A stretch of DNA of 64,000 bases from JBBPZA01 sp963797015 (GTDB lineage: Bacteria; Actinomycetota; Thermoleophilia; Solirubrobacterales; Solirubrobacteraceae): the NCBI GenBank assembly GCA_963797015.1, contig CAWCNV010000001.1, forward strand, positions 310,001-374,000. Reading direction: 5' to 3'. Position numbers and translations under genes: made by a program. Below are positions 49,912-57,874 of this stretch, piece by piece (position 1 is the first letter of the stretch; each line of letters begins with the position of its first letter). The notes below the pieces were generated by a model that worked only from the letters and a program-made list of their open reading frames with translations, did no database searches and had not been told where the DNA came from.

Positions 49912-51111
49912 ATGAGAGGGAGGAGAGCAGCTCCGCTGGCCGGCGCACTGCTGGCCGGGGCCATGTTGGTGCCGGCGATCGGCGCGGCGCAGGACGGTCC
50001 GGGCACGACTACGGCGGCCTCGACGACCACCAGCCAAGCTGCCGACAAGCCGGCCACGGCGCCCAACCAGTCGCCGAAGGCGCAGCTCTACGCCAAGAGC
50101 CCGGCCACCGCGGGCGAGCCCGTCAGCTTCGACGCCTCGTCCTCCAGCGATCCCGACGGAAAGCTCGTCCGCTACCAGTGGGACTTCGACGGCGACGGCA
50201 CCTTCGAGTCCGACGGCAAGACGAGCCCGACGCTCGAGCACACCTACACCGAGCCAGGCACCTACGCGGTCGGCCTGCGCGTCACGGACGACCACGGCGC
50301 GACCGCGAAGGGCTCGATGTCGCTCGAGGTCGTCGCCGCGGCCCAGCCCGCGCCGGCCGGTGACGACACCGCGCCCAAGCCCAGCGACGACCAGTCGACC
50401 TCGGCGTCGAGCCCGAAGCCCTCGTCGAGCGGTGACGCCGGCGGTCAGGCGGGCTCGAGCGGCTCCTCGTCGAGCGAGGCAGGCACCCTGTCGGCGGGCT
50501 CCGTGGGGAGTTCGGCGAGCGCCGAAAGCGGCTCGGTCGCGAGCGACTCCGGCAGCGGCGAAAGCGGCTCGCTCGCGAGCGACTCCGCCACCACCGCCAC
50601 CCCCGTCTTCGCCCGTCGTCAGGCCACCGCGCGCGCGGCGAGCACGACGTCGGTGACGATCAGCGACTTCAAGTTCTCGCCCGCCACGGTGACCGTCAAC
50701 GTCGGCGACACCGTCCGCTGGACCAACGCGGGCCCCACCGGCCACTCCTCGACGTCGACCAGCGGCGTGTGGGACACCGGCGTCCTCTCCAAGGGCCAGG
50801 GCGGGTCGGCGACCTTCAACAAGGCGGGCACGTTCTCCTACATCTGCACGCCACATCCGTTCATGAAGGGCACCGTCGTCGTGCAGGGCTCCAGCTCGTC
50901 GAGCGGCAGCGGCAGCTCATCGGGCAGCGGCACAGGATCCTCCGGGACCTCGGACGCGACCGGGTCCACCGCCGCCACGGACTCGACCACCGGCAGCGGG
51001 AGCAGCGGCCTCGCCAGCACCGGCGCCAACGCCGTGCTGTTCGCCGAGGTCGGGCTGAGCCTGCTGCTCGCCGGCGGCCTGCTGCGCCTGGTCGCGCGCC
51101 CCCGCCGCTGA
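49912..51111 (+). CDS. Cell-wall-anchored PKD/cupredoxin protein with LAxTG sorting signal
   Basis: 399 residues. A signal peptide ends near AIGAAQ; a PKD domain (SPKAQLYAKSPATAGEPV, YQWDFDGDG, VGLRVTDDHG) is followed by a Ser/Gly/Ala linker of about 90 residues. Then comes a plastocyanin-like domain (VTISDFKFSPATVTV, VGDTVRWTN) with type I copper ligands His in PTGHSS and Cys/His/Met in CTPHPFMKG, another Ser/Gly linker, and a C-terminal LASTG motif, hydrophobic helix and RPRR tail. LAxTG is the sorting signal of class E sortases. GTG 49906 is an alternative start. Predicted: surface copper protein for electron transfer or copper binding. Confidence 0.82.
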   Translation: MRGRRAAPLAGALLAGAMLVPAIGAAQDGPGTTTAASTTTSQAADKPATAPNQSPKAQLYAKSPATAGEPVSFDASSSSDPDGKLVRYQWDFDGDGTFESDGKTSPTLEHTYTEPGTYAVGLRVTDDHGATAKGSMSLEVVAAAQPAPAGDDTAPKPSDDQSTSASSPKPSSSGDAGGQAGSSGSSSSEAGTLSAGSVGSSASAESGSVASDSGSGESGSLASDSATTATPVFARRQATARAASTTSVTISDFKFSPATVTVNVGDTVRWTNAGPTGHSSTSTSGVWDTGVLSKGQGGSATFNKAGTFSYICTPHPFMKGTVVVQGSSSSSGSGSSSGSGTGSSGTSDATGSTAATDSTTGSGSSGLASTGANAVLFAEVGLSLLLAGGLLRLVARPRR

Positions 51112-51143
51112 TCGCCCCCCGCCGCTGATCGCAGTCCCGCCGC

Positions 51144-51149
51144 TATCGT
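51144..51149 (+). promoter_or_regulatory. -10 element of ftsY
   Basis: TATCGT ends 9 nt before ATG 51159; no Shine-Dalgarno lies between. Confidence 0.4.
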
Positions 51150-51158
51150 GCCGCCGCC

Positions 51159-52157
51159 ATGGCGCGCGACTGGCATGAGGTGTTCATCACCGCCAACGGC
51201 GACGAGCCCGCCGAGGCTCCCGGCGAGACGGAGGAGGCACCGCAGCGCACGGGGTTCTTCCGGCGCCTGCGCGAGAACATGGGCAAGACGCGCCAGGCGC
51301 TCCAGGCCGAGGTCCAGGCCACGCTGTTCCTCGAGCTCAACGATGAGACCTGGGAGCGCCTGGAGGAGGCGCTGATCGGCGCCGACGTCGGCGCCCGGAC
51401 GACCGCCCAGGTGGTCGAGAAGCTCGAGTTCGAGGCCGAGTCGGGCGACCTGTCGGGTGGCGAGGCGCTCACCGGCCGCCTCGTCGAGCTGCTCGCCGAC
51501 GTCGCGCGCACTGGGGAGGACCGCATCGACCTCCGTTCGCGCCCGACCGTGATCCTGGTCGTGGGCGTCAACGGGACGGGGAAGACCACGACGATCGGCA
51601 AGATCGCCTGGCACCTGCGCCACGAGCTGGGCCGCAGCGTGGTGATCGCGGCGGCCGACACCTTCCGCGCGGCGGCGGTCGAGCAGCTCGAAGCGTGGGC
51701 CCAGCGCGCCGAGGCGGGCTTCGTCAGCGGCGCGGAGGGCAGCGATCCGGGCGCGGTGGCCTACGACGCGATCGCGCGTGCGCGCGAATGGGGCTCCGAC
51801 GTGGTGATCGTCGACACCGCCGGGCGCCTGCACACCCAGCACAACCTGATGGAGGAGCTGGCCAAGGTCCGGCGCGTGATCGCCAAGCAGCTCCCGGACT
51901 CCCCGCACGAGACGCTGCTGACCATCGACGCCACCACGGGCCAGAACGGCGTGCGCCAGGCCAAGCTCTTCTCGGAGGCGGTGGACGTCTCGGGCATCGT
52001 GCTGACCAAGCTCGACGGTACGGCGAAGGGCGGGATCGCGCTGGCCATCGCGACCGAGCTGGGGATCCCGGTGAAGCTGATCGGCATCGGCGAGACGCTG
52101 GACGACCTGCGGCCGTTCGACCCCGACGACTTCGCCCGCGCGCTGGTCGCGCCGTAG
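51159..52157 (+). CDS. ftsY: Signal recognition particle receptor FtsY
   Basis: 332 residues. A short acidic N-terminal A region (DEPAEAPGETEEAP) is followed by the N domain (RLRENMGKTRQALQAEV) and the SRP GTPase G domain: GVNGTGKTTTIGKIA (G1), AADTFRAAAVEQL (G2), VDTAGRL (G3), TKLDGTAKGG (G4) and GIGETLDDLRPF. It docks the ribosome-nascent chain-SRP complex at the membrane and pairs with ffh at 55412. The usual smc-ftsY neighbourhood is split only by the cupredoxin gene. Confidence 0.96.
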   Translation: MARDWHEVFITANGDEPAEAPGETEEAPQRTGFFRRLRENMGKTRQALQAEVQATLFLELNDETWERLEEALIGADVGARTTAQVVEKLEFEAESGDLSGGEALTGRLVELLADVARTGEDRIDLRSRPTVILVVGVNGTGKTTTIGKIAWHLRHELGRSVVIAAADTFRAAAVEQLEAWAQRAEAGFVSGAEGSDPGAVAYDAIARAREWGSDVVIVDTAGRLHTQHNLMEELAKVRRVIAKQLPDSPHETLLTIDATTGQNGVRQAKLFSEAVDVSGIVLTKLDGTAKGGIALAIATELGIPVKLIGIGETLDDLRPFDPDDFARALVAP

Positions 52158-52179
52158 CGGGCCGGCGCAACCGCTGACA

Positions 52180-52185
52180 TAACAT
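52180..52185 (+). promoter_or_regulatory. -10 element of the nfeD/SPFH pair
   Basis: TAACAT ends 7 nt before GTG 52193, consistent with a leaderless transcript. Confidence 0.4.
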
Positions 52186-52192
52186 CCGCAGC

Positions 52193-52624
52193 GTGCCCGG
52201 GTGGGTCCTCTGGCTGATCGCGGCGTGTGCCCTCGGCGTGGGCGAGATGCTCACGCTGGGCTTCTTCCTGGCGCCGTTCGCCGCCGGTGCGCTGCTGGCC
52301 TCGATCACGGCGCTCATCGGGGCCGGGGGAGCGGTCCAGTTCGTCGTCTTCCTGGTCGCATCCGTCCTCGCGCTGCTCGTCGTGCGGCCGATCGCACGCT
52401 CGCACCGGCGGCTCCCGCCGCAGCTGCGGACGGGGACCCGCGCGCTGATCGGCAAGCGCGCGATCGTGCTCGAGCGCATCGCCAACGAGGAGGGCGTCGG
52501 GTGCGTGAAGATCGAGGGAGAGGTTTGGACCGCCCGGGCCTATGACGACGACGACGTCTACGACGTGGGCCAGCGCGTCGAGGTAATCGAGATCAGGGGC
52601 GCCACGGCGCTAGTCACCGAGTAA
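52193..52624 (+). CDS. NfeD-family membrane protein
   Basis: 143 residues. Two or three N-terminal transmembrane helices (WVLWLIAACALGVGEMLTLG and a Gly/Val/Leu-rich pair), a basic linker (RSHRRLPPQLRTG), then an OB-fold domain (GKRAIVLERIANEEGVGCVK, DDDDVYDVGQRVEVIEI). This is the short NfeD form that partners stomatin/flotillin-type proteins. The partner SPFH gene follows after 13 nt. Together they organise membrane microdomains or protect membranes under stress in other bacteria. Confidence 0.85.
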   Translation: MPGWVLWLIAACALGVGEMLTLGFFLAPFAAGALLASITALIGAGGAVQFVVFLVASVLALLVVRPIARSHRRLPPQLRTGTRALIGKRAIVLERIANEEGVGCVKIEGEVWTARAYDDDDVYDVGQRVEVIEIRGATALVTE

Positions 52625-52637
52625 GGAGCTTGAATCC

Positions 52638-53705
52638 ATGGCCGGCTTGATTGCGCTGATCGTGCTCGCGGTGTTCGTGCTGTTCGTCGCCGCGCGTACC
52701 ATCAGGATCATCCCCCAGGCGCGCGCGGGGATCATCGAGCGCCTGGGTCGCTACCAGCGAACGCTGGACCCGGGGCTGGCCATCGTCGTCCCGTTCATCG
52801 ACCGTCTCAAGCCGCTGATCGACCTGCGCGAGCAGGTCGTCTCCTTCGCCCCGCAGCCGGTCATCACCGAGGACAACCTCGTGGTGGCGATCGACTCCGT
52901 CCTCTACTTCACGGTGACCGACGCCAAGGCCGTGACGTATGAGGTCGCGAGCCCGCTGCAGGCCATCGAGCAGCTGACGATCACGACGCTGCGCAACGTG
53001 ATCGGCGGCATGACGCTCGAGCAGACCCTGACCAGCCGGGACCAGATCAACGCGCAACTGCGCGTCGTGCTCGACGAGGCGACCGGCAAGTGGGGCATTC
53101 GCATCAATCGTGTCGAGCTCAAGTCGGTGGACCCTCCGCCGACGATCCAGGAGGCGATGGAGAAGCAGATGCGCGCCGAGCGCGACCGGCGTGCCGCGAT
53201 CCTCAACGCCGAAGGCGTCAAGCAGTCCCAGATCCTGACCGCCGAGGGCGAGAAGCAGTCCGCGGTGCTCAAGGCGGAGGGGGCCAAGACATCGGCGATC
53301 CTGCGCTCGGAGGGCGAGGCCAAGGCGATCGACACCGTGTTCAACGCGATCCACGCCGGGCGCCCCGACCGCGAGCTGCTCAGCTACCAGTACCTGCAGA
53401 TGCTGCCCCAGCTCGCGCAGGGCCCGGCCAACAAGATCTTCGTGATCCCGAGCGAGTTCTCGCAGGCGCTCGGCAACCTCGGCCAGCTCGTCTCCTCCCG
53501 CGGCGGCGCCGAGGACGACGGCTCCCCGCCGCCCGCGCCGTCCGCGGCGGTCGAGCAGGCCGGAAAGGACGCGGCCGCCGAGGCTGAAGCCGCCGCTCAG
53601 GCGGCCCGCGAGGCCCAGGCCGCGGCCGAGAGCGCGCACACGACGGGACTGGGGGGCCGGCCGCCGGCGCCCCCGCCCGCGCCCGAGCCGCCCCCCGGCG
53701 GGTAG
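52638..53705 (+). CDS. SPFH/stomatin-like protein
   Basis: 355 residues. One N-terminal transmembrane helix (LIALIVLAVFVLFVAA), an SPFH domain (RAGIIERLGRYQRTLDPGLA, FIDRLKPLIDLREQV, VLYFTVTDAKAVTYEV) and a coiled coil with near-repeats ILNAEGVKQSQILTAEGEKQ (residues about 190-235), ending in an Ala/Pro/Gly-rich tail. ATG 52638 has AAGGAG upstream. It forms oligomers with the NfeD partner, sometimes acting as HflK/QmcA-like scaffold for proteases. Confidence 0.9.
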   Translation: MAGLIALIVLAVFVLFVAARTIRIIPQARAGIIERLGRYQRTLDPGLAIVVPFIDRLKPLIDLREQVVSFAPQPVITEDNLVVAIDSVLYFTVTDAKAVTYEVASPLQAIEQLTITTLRNVIGGMTLEQTLTSRDQINAQLRVVLDEATGKWGIRINRVELKSVDPPPTIQEAMEKQMRAERDRRAAILNAEGVKQSQILTAEGEKQSAVLKAEGAKTSAILRSEGEAKAIDTVFNAIHAGRPDRELLSYQYLQMLPQLAQGPANKIFVIPSEFSQALGNLGQLVSSRGGAEDDGSPPPAPSAAVEQAGKDAAAEAEAAAQAAREAQAAAESAHTTGLGGRPPAPPPAPEPPPGG

Positions 53706-53840
53706 TCAGCCGGGCGGACGGCGTGCCCAGGCCGCGGCCGGCTGGCAGCCGATGAGCGTGTTGGTCCCGGGGCCGCCGTCGCAGGCGTTGGTCCCGAGCC
53801 CGCCGACGAGGACGTCGTCGTCGTCGTGGCCCGCGGCCGG
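53706..53840 (-). pseudogene. 3' relic of an RTX-type calcium-binding protein gene
   Basis: On the minus strand, ending at TGA 53708-53706, the frame reads GHDDDDVLVGGLGTNACDGG, then PGTNTLIGCQ and a short tail. This is the terminal part of hemolysin-type GGxGxDxLx nonapeptide repeats. No N-terminal part exists: upstream is the stop of the arylsulfotransferase gene. Probably the last 45 codons of a secreted calcium-binding protein left after deletion. Confidence 0.62.
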
Positions 53841-53845
53841 CCGGG

Positions 53846-55291
53846 TTACTTGTTGATCGCGTCCATCGCGCGCCGCAGCTGCTCGTAGGTGAGCGCGCCG
53901 GGCTCGACCTCGTTGGCCCGGTAGCTGAAGCCCGCGGCGGTCTGGAACTTGAAGACGCGCTTCCCGGTGGGGCTGTAGACGCCGATCGTGCTGGTGCCGC
54001 CCCAGTCGATCAGCCAGTACCTGTTCGGCAGCAGGCGGGCCGAGCCGCAGCAGATCGAGTTCGTGATCTCAGGATCAGAGATCGACTGGATCAGCTTGGC
54101 GGTCCGCTTCTTGAGGTCGAGCCGGTAGCGGACCATCCGCGGCGGGACCCCCTTGGTGGAGTTGTTGTCGAACAGCGAGATCGTCCCGTCCGGCAGCAGC
54201 CTCGCGTCGTGCTGGCCGGAGAAGGGGTAGGAGCCCTGCGGGTCGTTGAGGACCTTCAGGCTCTTCGAGGTCTGCGCGCCGCCGAGCTTCCAGGCGATGT
54301 TGCCCGTCTTGCGGCTGATCGCGAAGATGCCGTCGAGGTGCCGGAACGAGACGATGTAGTACTTGCCCGCCGGGTCGATCGAGTTCCAGTGCGAGACGTC
54401 GTACGGCTGGCCGCCGCCGAGGATGAACGTCGACCACCACTTCGTGCCGGTCTGATCGAGCCCGAGGTGGTCGCCGGAGTTCCACTTCCACACGACCTTC
54501 CCGCTCGGCTTGAGCTCCTGGAGCTGGACGTTGACGACGGTCGCGTTCGCGGCGCCGCCGAAGGGGCTGGCGTCCAATCCGCTGCTCTTGTACTGGCCCG
54601 CGAGCAGGAAGTTCTTGTTGGGCAGCTGCAGGAACTCGTGGATGTCGGTGGCGGTGCCGTTACCCGCCTTCACGGTGCGCACGTACTTGTTCTTGAGCGT
54701 GCGGATCTGGTAGTCGCCGAACTGCTGGACCGGGTTGGGGACGGCCGCCCAAGCGAGCCTGCCGTCGGGCAGCAGCTCCGCGTTGTCGGGGTTCCCCGTC
54801 GCCTTCACCCACCACACCGGCGCGCCGTTGCGGTCGATGATCGCGGCGTAGCCGCCGGTTGTCTGCATGATGAAGAACCGCGGCCCGCGCGGCTTGACCA
54901 CGTCGAGGACGTAGTTGGGGAAGTCGTCCGGCAGGCAGCGCACGTAGAAGCGCCGCGACTTGCCGCCGCTCGAACGCCGGAACGCGACCGTGAAGGACTT
55001 CCCGGCCGAGAGGGGACGGGAGCTGCTGAAGCTGGCGGACCGGTATCCCGAAGAGCCGACCTTGCCCTGCCAGCCGCTCGAGAGCTTGACGTTGACGGCC
55101 ACGGGGTTGCCCGCGCAGCGCACGACGTAGTCGGAGGCGCCCCACGAGAAGCCGGGAGAAAGCGCGGGCGAAGTCGAGAAGCTCGGCTTCGCGGCCGCCT
55201 CCGTCGCGCCGGCGCTCAGCGCCAGCGCGACGAGCGCCAGAGCCGTGATCGTCACCCGGCGCCCGCGATGCGATGCACCCGTCCTCAGCAT
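53846..55291 (-). CDS. Secreted arylsulfotransferase-family (ASST) protein
   Basis: 481 residues. A signal peptide (ITALALVALALSAGATEAAA) precedes a short beta domain with CAGNPVAV and YVRCLPDDFP (a probable disulfide), then a beta-propeller of the arylsulfotransferase type: FFIMQTTGGYAAIIDRNG, ATDIHEFLQL, YDVSHWNSID, SGQHDARLLPDGTISLFDN and CCGSARLLPN. Three His positions match the ASST active-site pattern, whose nucleophilic His carries the sulfate. It would transfer sulfate between phenols without PAPS. ATG 55291 is set by AGGAGG upstream; the earlier ATG 55315 lacks one. Confidence 0.8.
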   Translation of the reverse strand: MLRTGASHRGRRVTITALALVALALSAGATEAAAKPSFSTSPALSPGFSWGASDYVVRCAGNPVAVNVKLSSGWQGKVGSSGYRSASFSSSRPLSAGKSFTVAFRRSSGGKSRRFYVRCLPDDFPNYVLDVVKPRGPRFFIMQTTGGYAAIIDRNGAPVWWVKATGNPDNAELLPDGRLAWAAVPNPVQQFGDYQIRTLKNKYVRTVKAGNGTATDIHEFLQLPNKNFLLAGQYKSSGLDASPFGGAANATVVNVQLQELKPSGKVVWKWNSGDHLGLDQTGTKWWSTFILGGGQPYDVSHWNSIDPAGKYYIVSFRHLDGIFAISRKTGNIAWKLGGAQTSKSLKVLNDPQGSYPFSGQHDARLLPDGTISLFDNNSTKGVPPRMVRYRLDLKKRTAKLIQSISDPEITNSICCGSARLLPNRYWLIDWGGTSTIGVYSPTGKRVFKFQTAAGFSYRANEVEPGALTYEQLRRAMDAINK

Positions 55292-55395
55292 GCAAATCCT
55301 CCTGATTTCGTCCATGGGCCCGGCTGCGATCGCGCGACGATATAGGAAGCGGCGCTGCCCCCGCGCCAGGAGGCGGCGCCCCTGGGAGCCCGCAG

Positions 55396-55401
55396 TAGCC
55401 T
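55396..55401 (+). promoter_or_regulatory. -10 element of ffh
   Basis: TAGCCT ends 10 nt before GTG 55412; no Shine-Dalgarno lies between. Confidence 0.4.
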
Positions 55402-55411
55402 GTCCTGAACC

Positions 55412-56746
55412 GTGTTCGACTCGCTGGCAGAGAAGCTCCAGGACGCCCTGGGCGACGTCCGCTCGCGCGGCTCGCTGACCGAGGAGGACGTCAACAAGGC
55501 GATGCGCGAGATCCGGCTCGCGCTGCTCGAGGCCGACGTCAACCTCAAGGTCGTCCGCCAGTTCACGAACGCGGTCAAGGACCGGGCGGTGGGCGACGAG
55601 GTGATCGGCCAGCTCAACCCCGGCCAGCAGGTCGTCAAGATCGTCAACGAGGAGCTGACCACGCTCATGGGTGGCGCCGGGCGTGACCTCGCCTTCTCGC
55701 CGCGCCCGCCGACCGTGATCCTGATGGCCGGGCTGCAAGGCTCCGGTAAGACGACCGCGACGGCCAAGCTCGCCCGCCACCTGCGCGATCAGCACGGCTC
55801 GTCGGTGGCGGTCGCCGCGTGCGACGTCTACCGCCCCGCGGCCGTCGACCAGTTGGTCAAGGTCGGCCACCAGGCCGGCGCCGAGGTCTACGAGCAGGGC
55901 ACCGACGCCGACCCGGTGGCGATCGCGCGCTGGGCGCGCGACCGGGCGGCGGAGGAGGGCAAGGACGCGCTGATCGTCGACACGTCGGGGCGCCTGCACG
56001 TCGACCGCGAGCTCATGAACGAGCTGGCCGAGATCCGGAAGGCGATCAAGCCGCACACGATCCTGCTGGCCGTCGACGCGATGACCGGCCAGGACGCGGT
56101 CAACGTCGCGCAGGAGTTCAGCGCGGTGGTCGACTTCGACGGCGTGGTCCTGACCAAGCTCGACGGCGACGCCCGCGGGGGCGCCGCGCTTTCGGTCAAG
56201 GCGGTCACGGGCAAGCCGATCCTGTACGCGTCGACGGGCGAGAAGCTCGACCAGTTCGAGCGCTTCCACCCCGACCGCATGGCCCAGCGCATCCTCGGCA
56301 TGGGCGACGTGCTGTCGTTCATCGAGCGCGCCGAGCAGCAGGTCGACCAGGACCAGGCGGCCGAGCTCGAGCGCAAGCTGCGCAAGGAGCAGTTCACGTT
56401 CGAGGACTTCCTCGACCAGATGAAGCAGGTGCGGCGCATGGGGCCGCTGCAGAACCTGCTCGGAATGCTGCCGGGGCTGTCGGGACACCAGCTCTCCCAG
56501 CTCAAGGTCGACGAGCGCGAGCTCGACCGCATCGAGGCGATCGTGCTGTCCATGACCGCCGAGGAGCGGCGGCGGCCGGAGCTGATCAAGGGCTCGCGGC
56601 GGCTCAGGATCGCGAAGGGCTCGGGGACGAGCGTCCAGCAGGTCAACCAGCTCGTCAAGCAGTTCGGCCAGATGCGCAAGATGATGAAGGGGCTCACGCA
56701 GGGGCGGATGCCCGACCTGGGCGCGCTCATGCGCGGGGGGCGGTAG
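55412..56746 (+). CDS. ffh: Signal recognition particle protein Ffh
   Basis: 444 residues. N domain (FDSLAEKLQDALGDVRSRG), GTPase domain with GLQGSGKTTATAKLA (G1), DVYRPAAVDQL, VDTSGRL, TKLDGDARGG and STGEKLDQFERFHPDRMA, then the M domain with FTFEDFLDQMKQV and GSGTSVQQVNQLVKQFGQMR, which binds 4.5S RNA and signal peptides. With ftsY it forms the co-translational targeting pathway. I saw no SRP RNA gene in this window. It begins the ffh-rpsP-khpA-rimM-trmD-rplS run. Confidence 0.97.
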   Translation: MFDSLAEKLQDALGDVRSRGSLTEEDVNKAMREIRLALLEADVNLKVVRQFTNAVKDRAVGDEVIGQLNPGQQVVKIVNEELTTLMGGAGRDLAFSPRPPTVILMAGLQGSGKTTATAKLARHLRDQHGSSVAVAACDVYRPAAVDQLVKVGHQAGAEVYEQGTDADPVAIARWARDRAAEEGKDALIVDTSGRLHVDRELMNELAEIRKAIKPHTILLAVDAMTGQDAVNVAQEFSAVVDFDGVVLTKLDGDARGGAALSVKAVTGKPILYASTGEKLDQFERFHPDRMAQRILGMGDVLSFIERAEQQVDQDQAAELERKLRKEQFTFEDFLDQMKQVRRMGPLQNLLGMLPGLSGHQLSQLKVDERELDRIEAIVLSMTAEERRRPELIKGSRRLRIAKGSGTSVQQVNQLVKQFGQMRKMMKGLTQGRMPDLGALMRGGR

Positions 56747-56799
56747 GCGGGCCGCCCGCTCCGCCGGTCCGGCCCACCGCGCCGCCGCCCCGCGGCCGC

Positions 56800-56805
56800 T
56801 ACCCT
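56800..56805 (+). promoter_or_regulatory. -10 element of rpsP
   Basis: TACCCT ends 11 nt before ATG 56817, without a Shine-Dalgarno. Confidence 0.4.
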
Positions 56806-56816
56806 CTCTCGCCGCC

Positions 56817-57077
56817 ATGTCAGTGCGAATGAGGCTCACCCGCGTCGGCGGGCGCAAGGACCCGATCTGGCGCGTGGTCATCGCCGACCAGCGTTCCCCG
56901 CGCGACGGCCGCGTCATCGAGACGATCGGCCGCTACAACGCGCAGACCAACCCCTCGACGATCGTGGTCGACGAGGAGCGCGCGCGGCTGTGGCTCTCCC
57001 GGGGCGCGCAGCCGACCGACACCGTGCGCAAGCTCCTGCGCACCCAGGGGATCGACCCCTCGGGCCGCCCCTCCTAG
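56817..57077 (+). CDS. rpsP: 30S ribosomal protein S16
   Basis: 86 residues. VRMRLTRVGGRKDPIWRVVI and SPRDGRVIETIGRYNAQTNP are the S16 signatures; the C-terminus (GAQPTDTVRKLLRTQGI) is normal. It is the first gene of the conserved rpsP-khpA-rimM-trmD-rplS operon. Confidence 0.97.
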   Translation: MSVRMRLTRVGGRKDPIWRVVIADQRSPRDGRVIETIGRYNAQTNPSTIVVDEERARLWLSRGAQPTDTVRKLLRTQGIDPSGRPS

Positions 57078-57083
57078 CGGGCC

Positions 57084-57326
57084 GTGGACGACCTCGCCGA
57101 CCTGCTCGGCTTCCTCGCCCGATCGCTGGTGAGCGACCCGGACGCGGTCGAGGTCGAGCGCTTCGAGGAGGACGACGGCACGGTGATCCTCGAGCTCACG
57201 GTGGCCGATGACGACTACGGCAAGGTCATCGGCCGAGGCGGGCGCACGGCCGGCGCGCTGCGAACGGTCGTGAAGGCCGCCGGCGCGCGCGCCGACCGCC
57301 GGGTGCTCGTCGACATCGTGGATTAG
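57084..57326 (+). CDS. khpA: KH-domain RNA-binding protein KhpA
   Basis: 80 residues: LVSDPDAVEVERFEEDD then the type II KH motif YGKVIGRGGRTAGALRTVVK (GxxG loop GRGG) and RRVLVDIVD. KhpA pairs with KhpB (Jag) in RNA binding and in control of cell elongation in other Gram-positive bacteria. GTG 57084 lies 6 nt after rpsP. Confidence 0.93.
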   Translation: MDDLADLLGFLARSLVSDPDAVEVERFEEDDGTVILELTVADDDYGKVIGRGGRTAGALRTVVKAAGARADRRVLVDIVD

Positions 57327-57334
57327 AGCTGCCG

Positions 57335-57874
57335 ATGCCGCGCGAGCTCGTGGCCGGGGTGGTGGGGCGCCCGCACGGGCTGGACGGCAGCTTCCACGTC
57401 CGCGACGGTCGTGCGTCCCTGCTGACCGTCGGCGCCCGTGTCGTCGTGGCCGGGCGGGAGGCCCTGATCGAGCGGCGAGCCGGGACCGACGAGCGGCCGA
57501 TCGTCCGTCTGGAGGGGTGCGCGGACCGCGAGGGCGCCGAGCGCTTGCGCGGCGAGCGCCTGGTCGTTCCCGGCGCCCAGCCGCCCGCACTGGAGGAGGA
57601 GGAGTGGTACGCCGAGGAGCTCGAGGGCTGCCGGGTGGTCGACGGCGAGCGGGAGGTGGGGGAGGTCCGCCGGCTTCTGGCGCTGCCCTCGTGCGAGGTG
57701 CTCGAGGTCGTCCGGCCCGGCGAGTGGAGAGCTGCTCGTGCCGCTGATCCGCGACGCGGTGCGCGCGGTCGACGTGGGCGCGCGCCGCATCGACGTCGAT
57801 CTGGCGTTTCTGGGCGAAGAGCAGGCGCCCACTCCCGCCCGGATCCTCCCCCGCGACTGCCGCCCGCGCCCTGA
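57335..57874 (+). CDS. rimM: Ribosome maturation factor RimM, C-terminus out of frame
   Basis: The first 130 codons are a clear RimM: LVAGVVGRPHGLDGSFHV, then a PRC-type barrel entry EEEWYAEELEGCRVV and CEVLEVVRPG. From about 57725 the expected strand ELLVPLIRDAVRAVDVGAR (57729-57785), ending DVDLAFLGEE, is in the +1 frame, while the annotated frame turns into Arg/Pro-rich sequence to TGA 57874. The TGA overlaps the trmD ATG as TGATG. One indel near 57715-57728 and a second before the stop would be needed for a normal protein. RimM assists 16S maturation, so a true loss would be costly. Confidence 0.72.
   Translation: MPRELVAGVVGRPHGLDGSFHVRDGRASLLTVGARVVVAGREALIERRAGTDERPIVRLEGCADREGAERLRGERLVVPGAQPPALEEEEWYAEELEGCRVVDGEREVGEVRRLLALPSCEVLEVVRPGEWRAARAADPRRGARGRRGRAPHRRRSGVSGRRAGAHSRPDPPPRLPPAP

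Noticed and set aside
47773..50856. A minus-strand open frame of more than 1000 codons opposite smc and the cupredoxin gene
   Set aside because: It mirrors the codon bias of the plus-strand genes, has low-complexity Arg/Leu/Gly composition and no domain; high G+C makes such antisense frames common.
57725..57874. Programmed frameshift in rimM
   Set aside because: No slippery heptamer or downstream structure typical of programmed shifts is evident; an indel is simpler.
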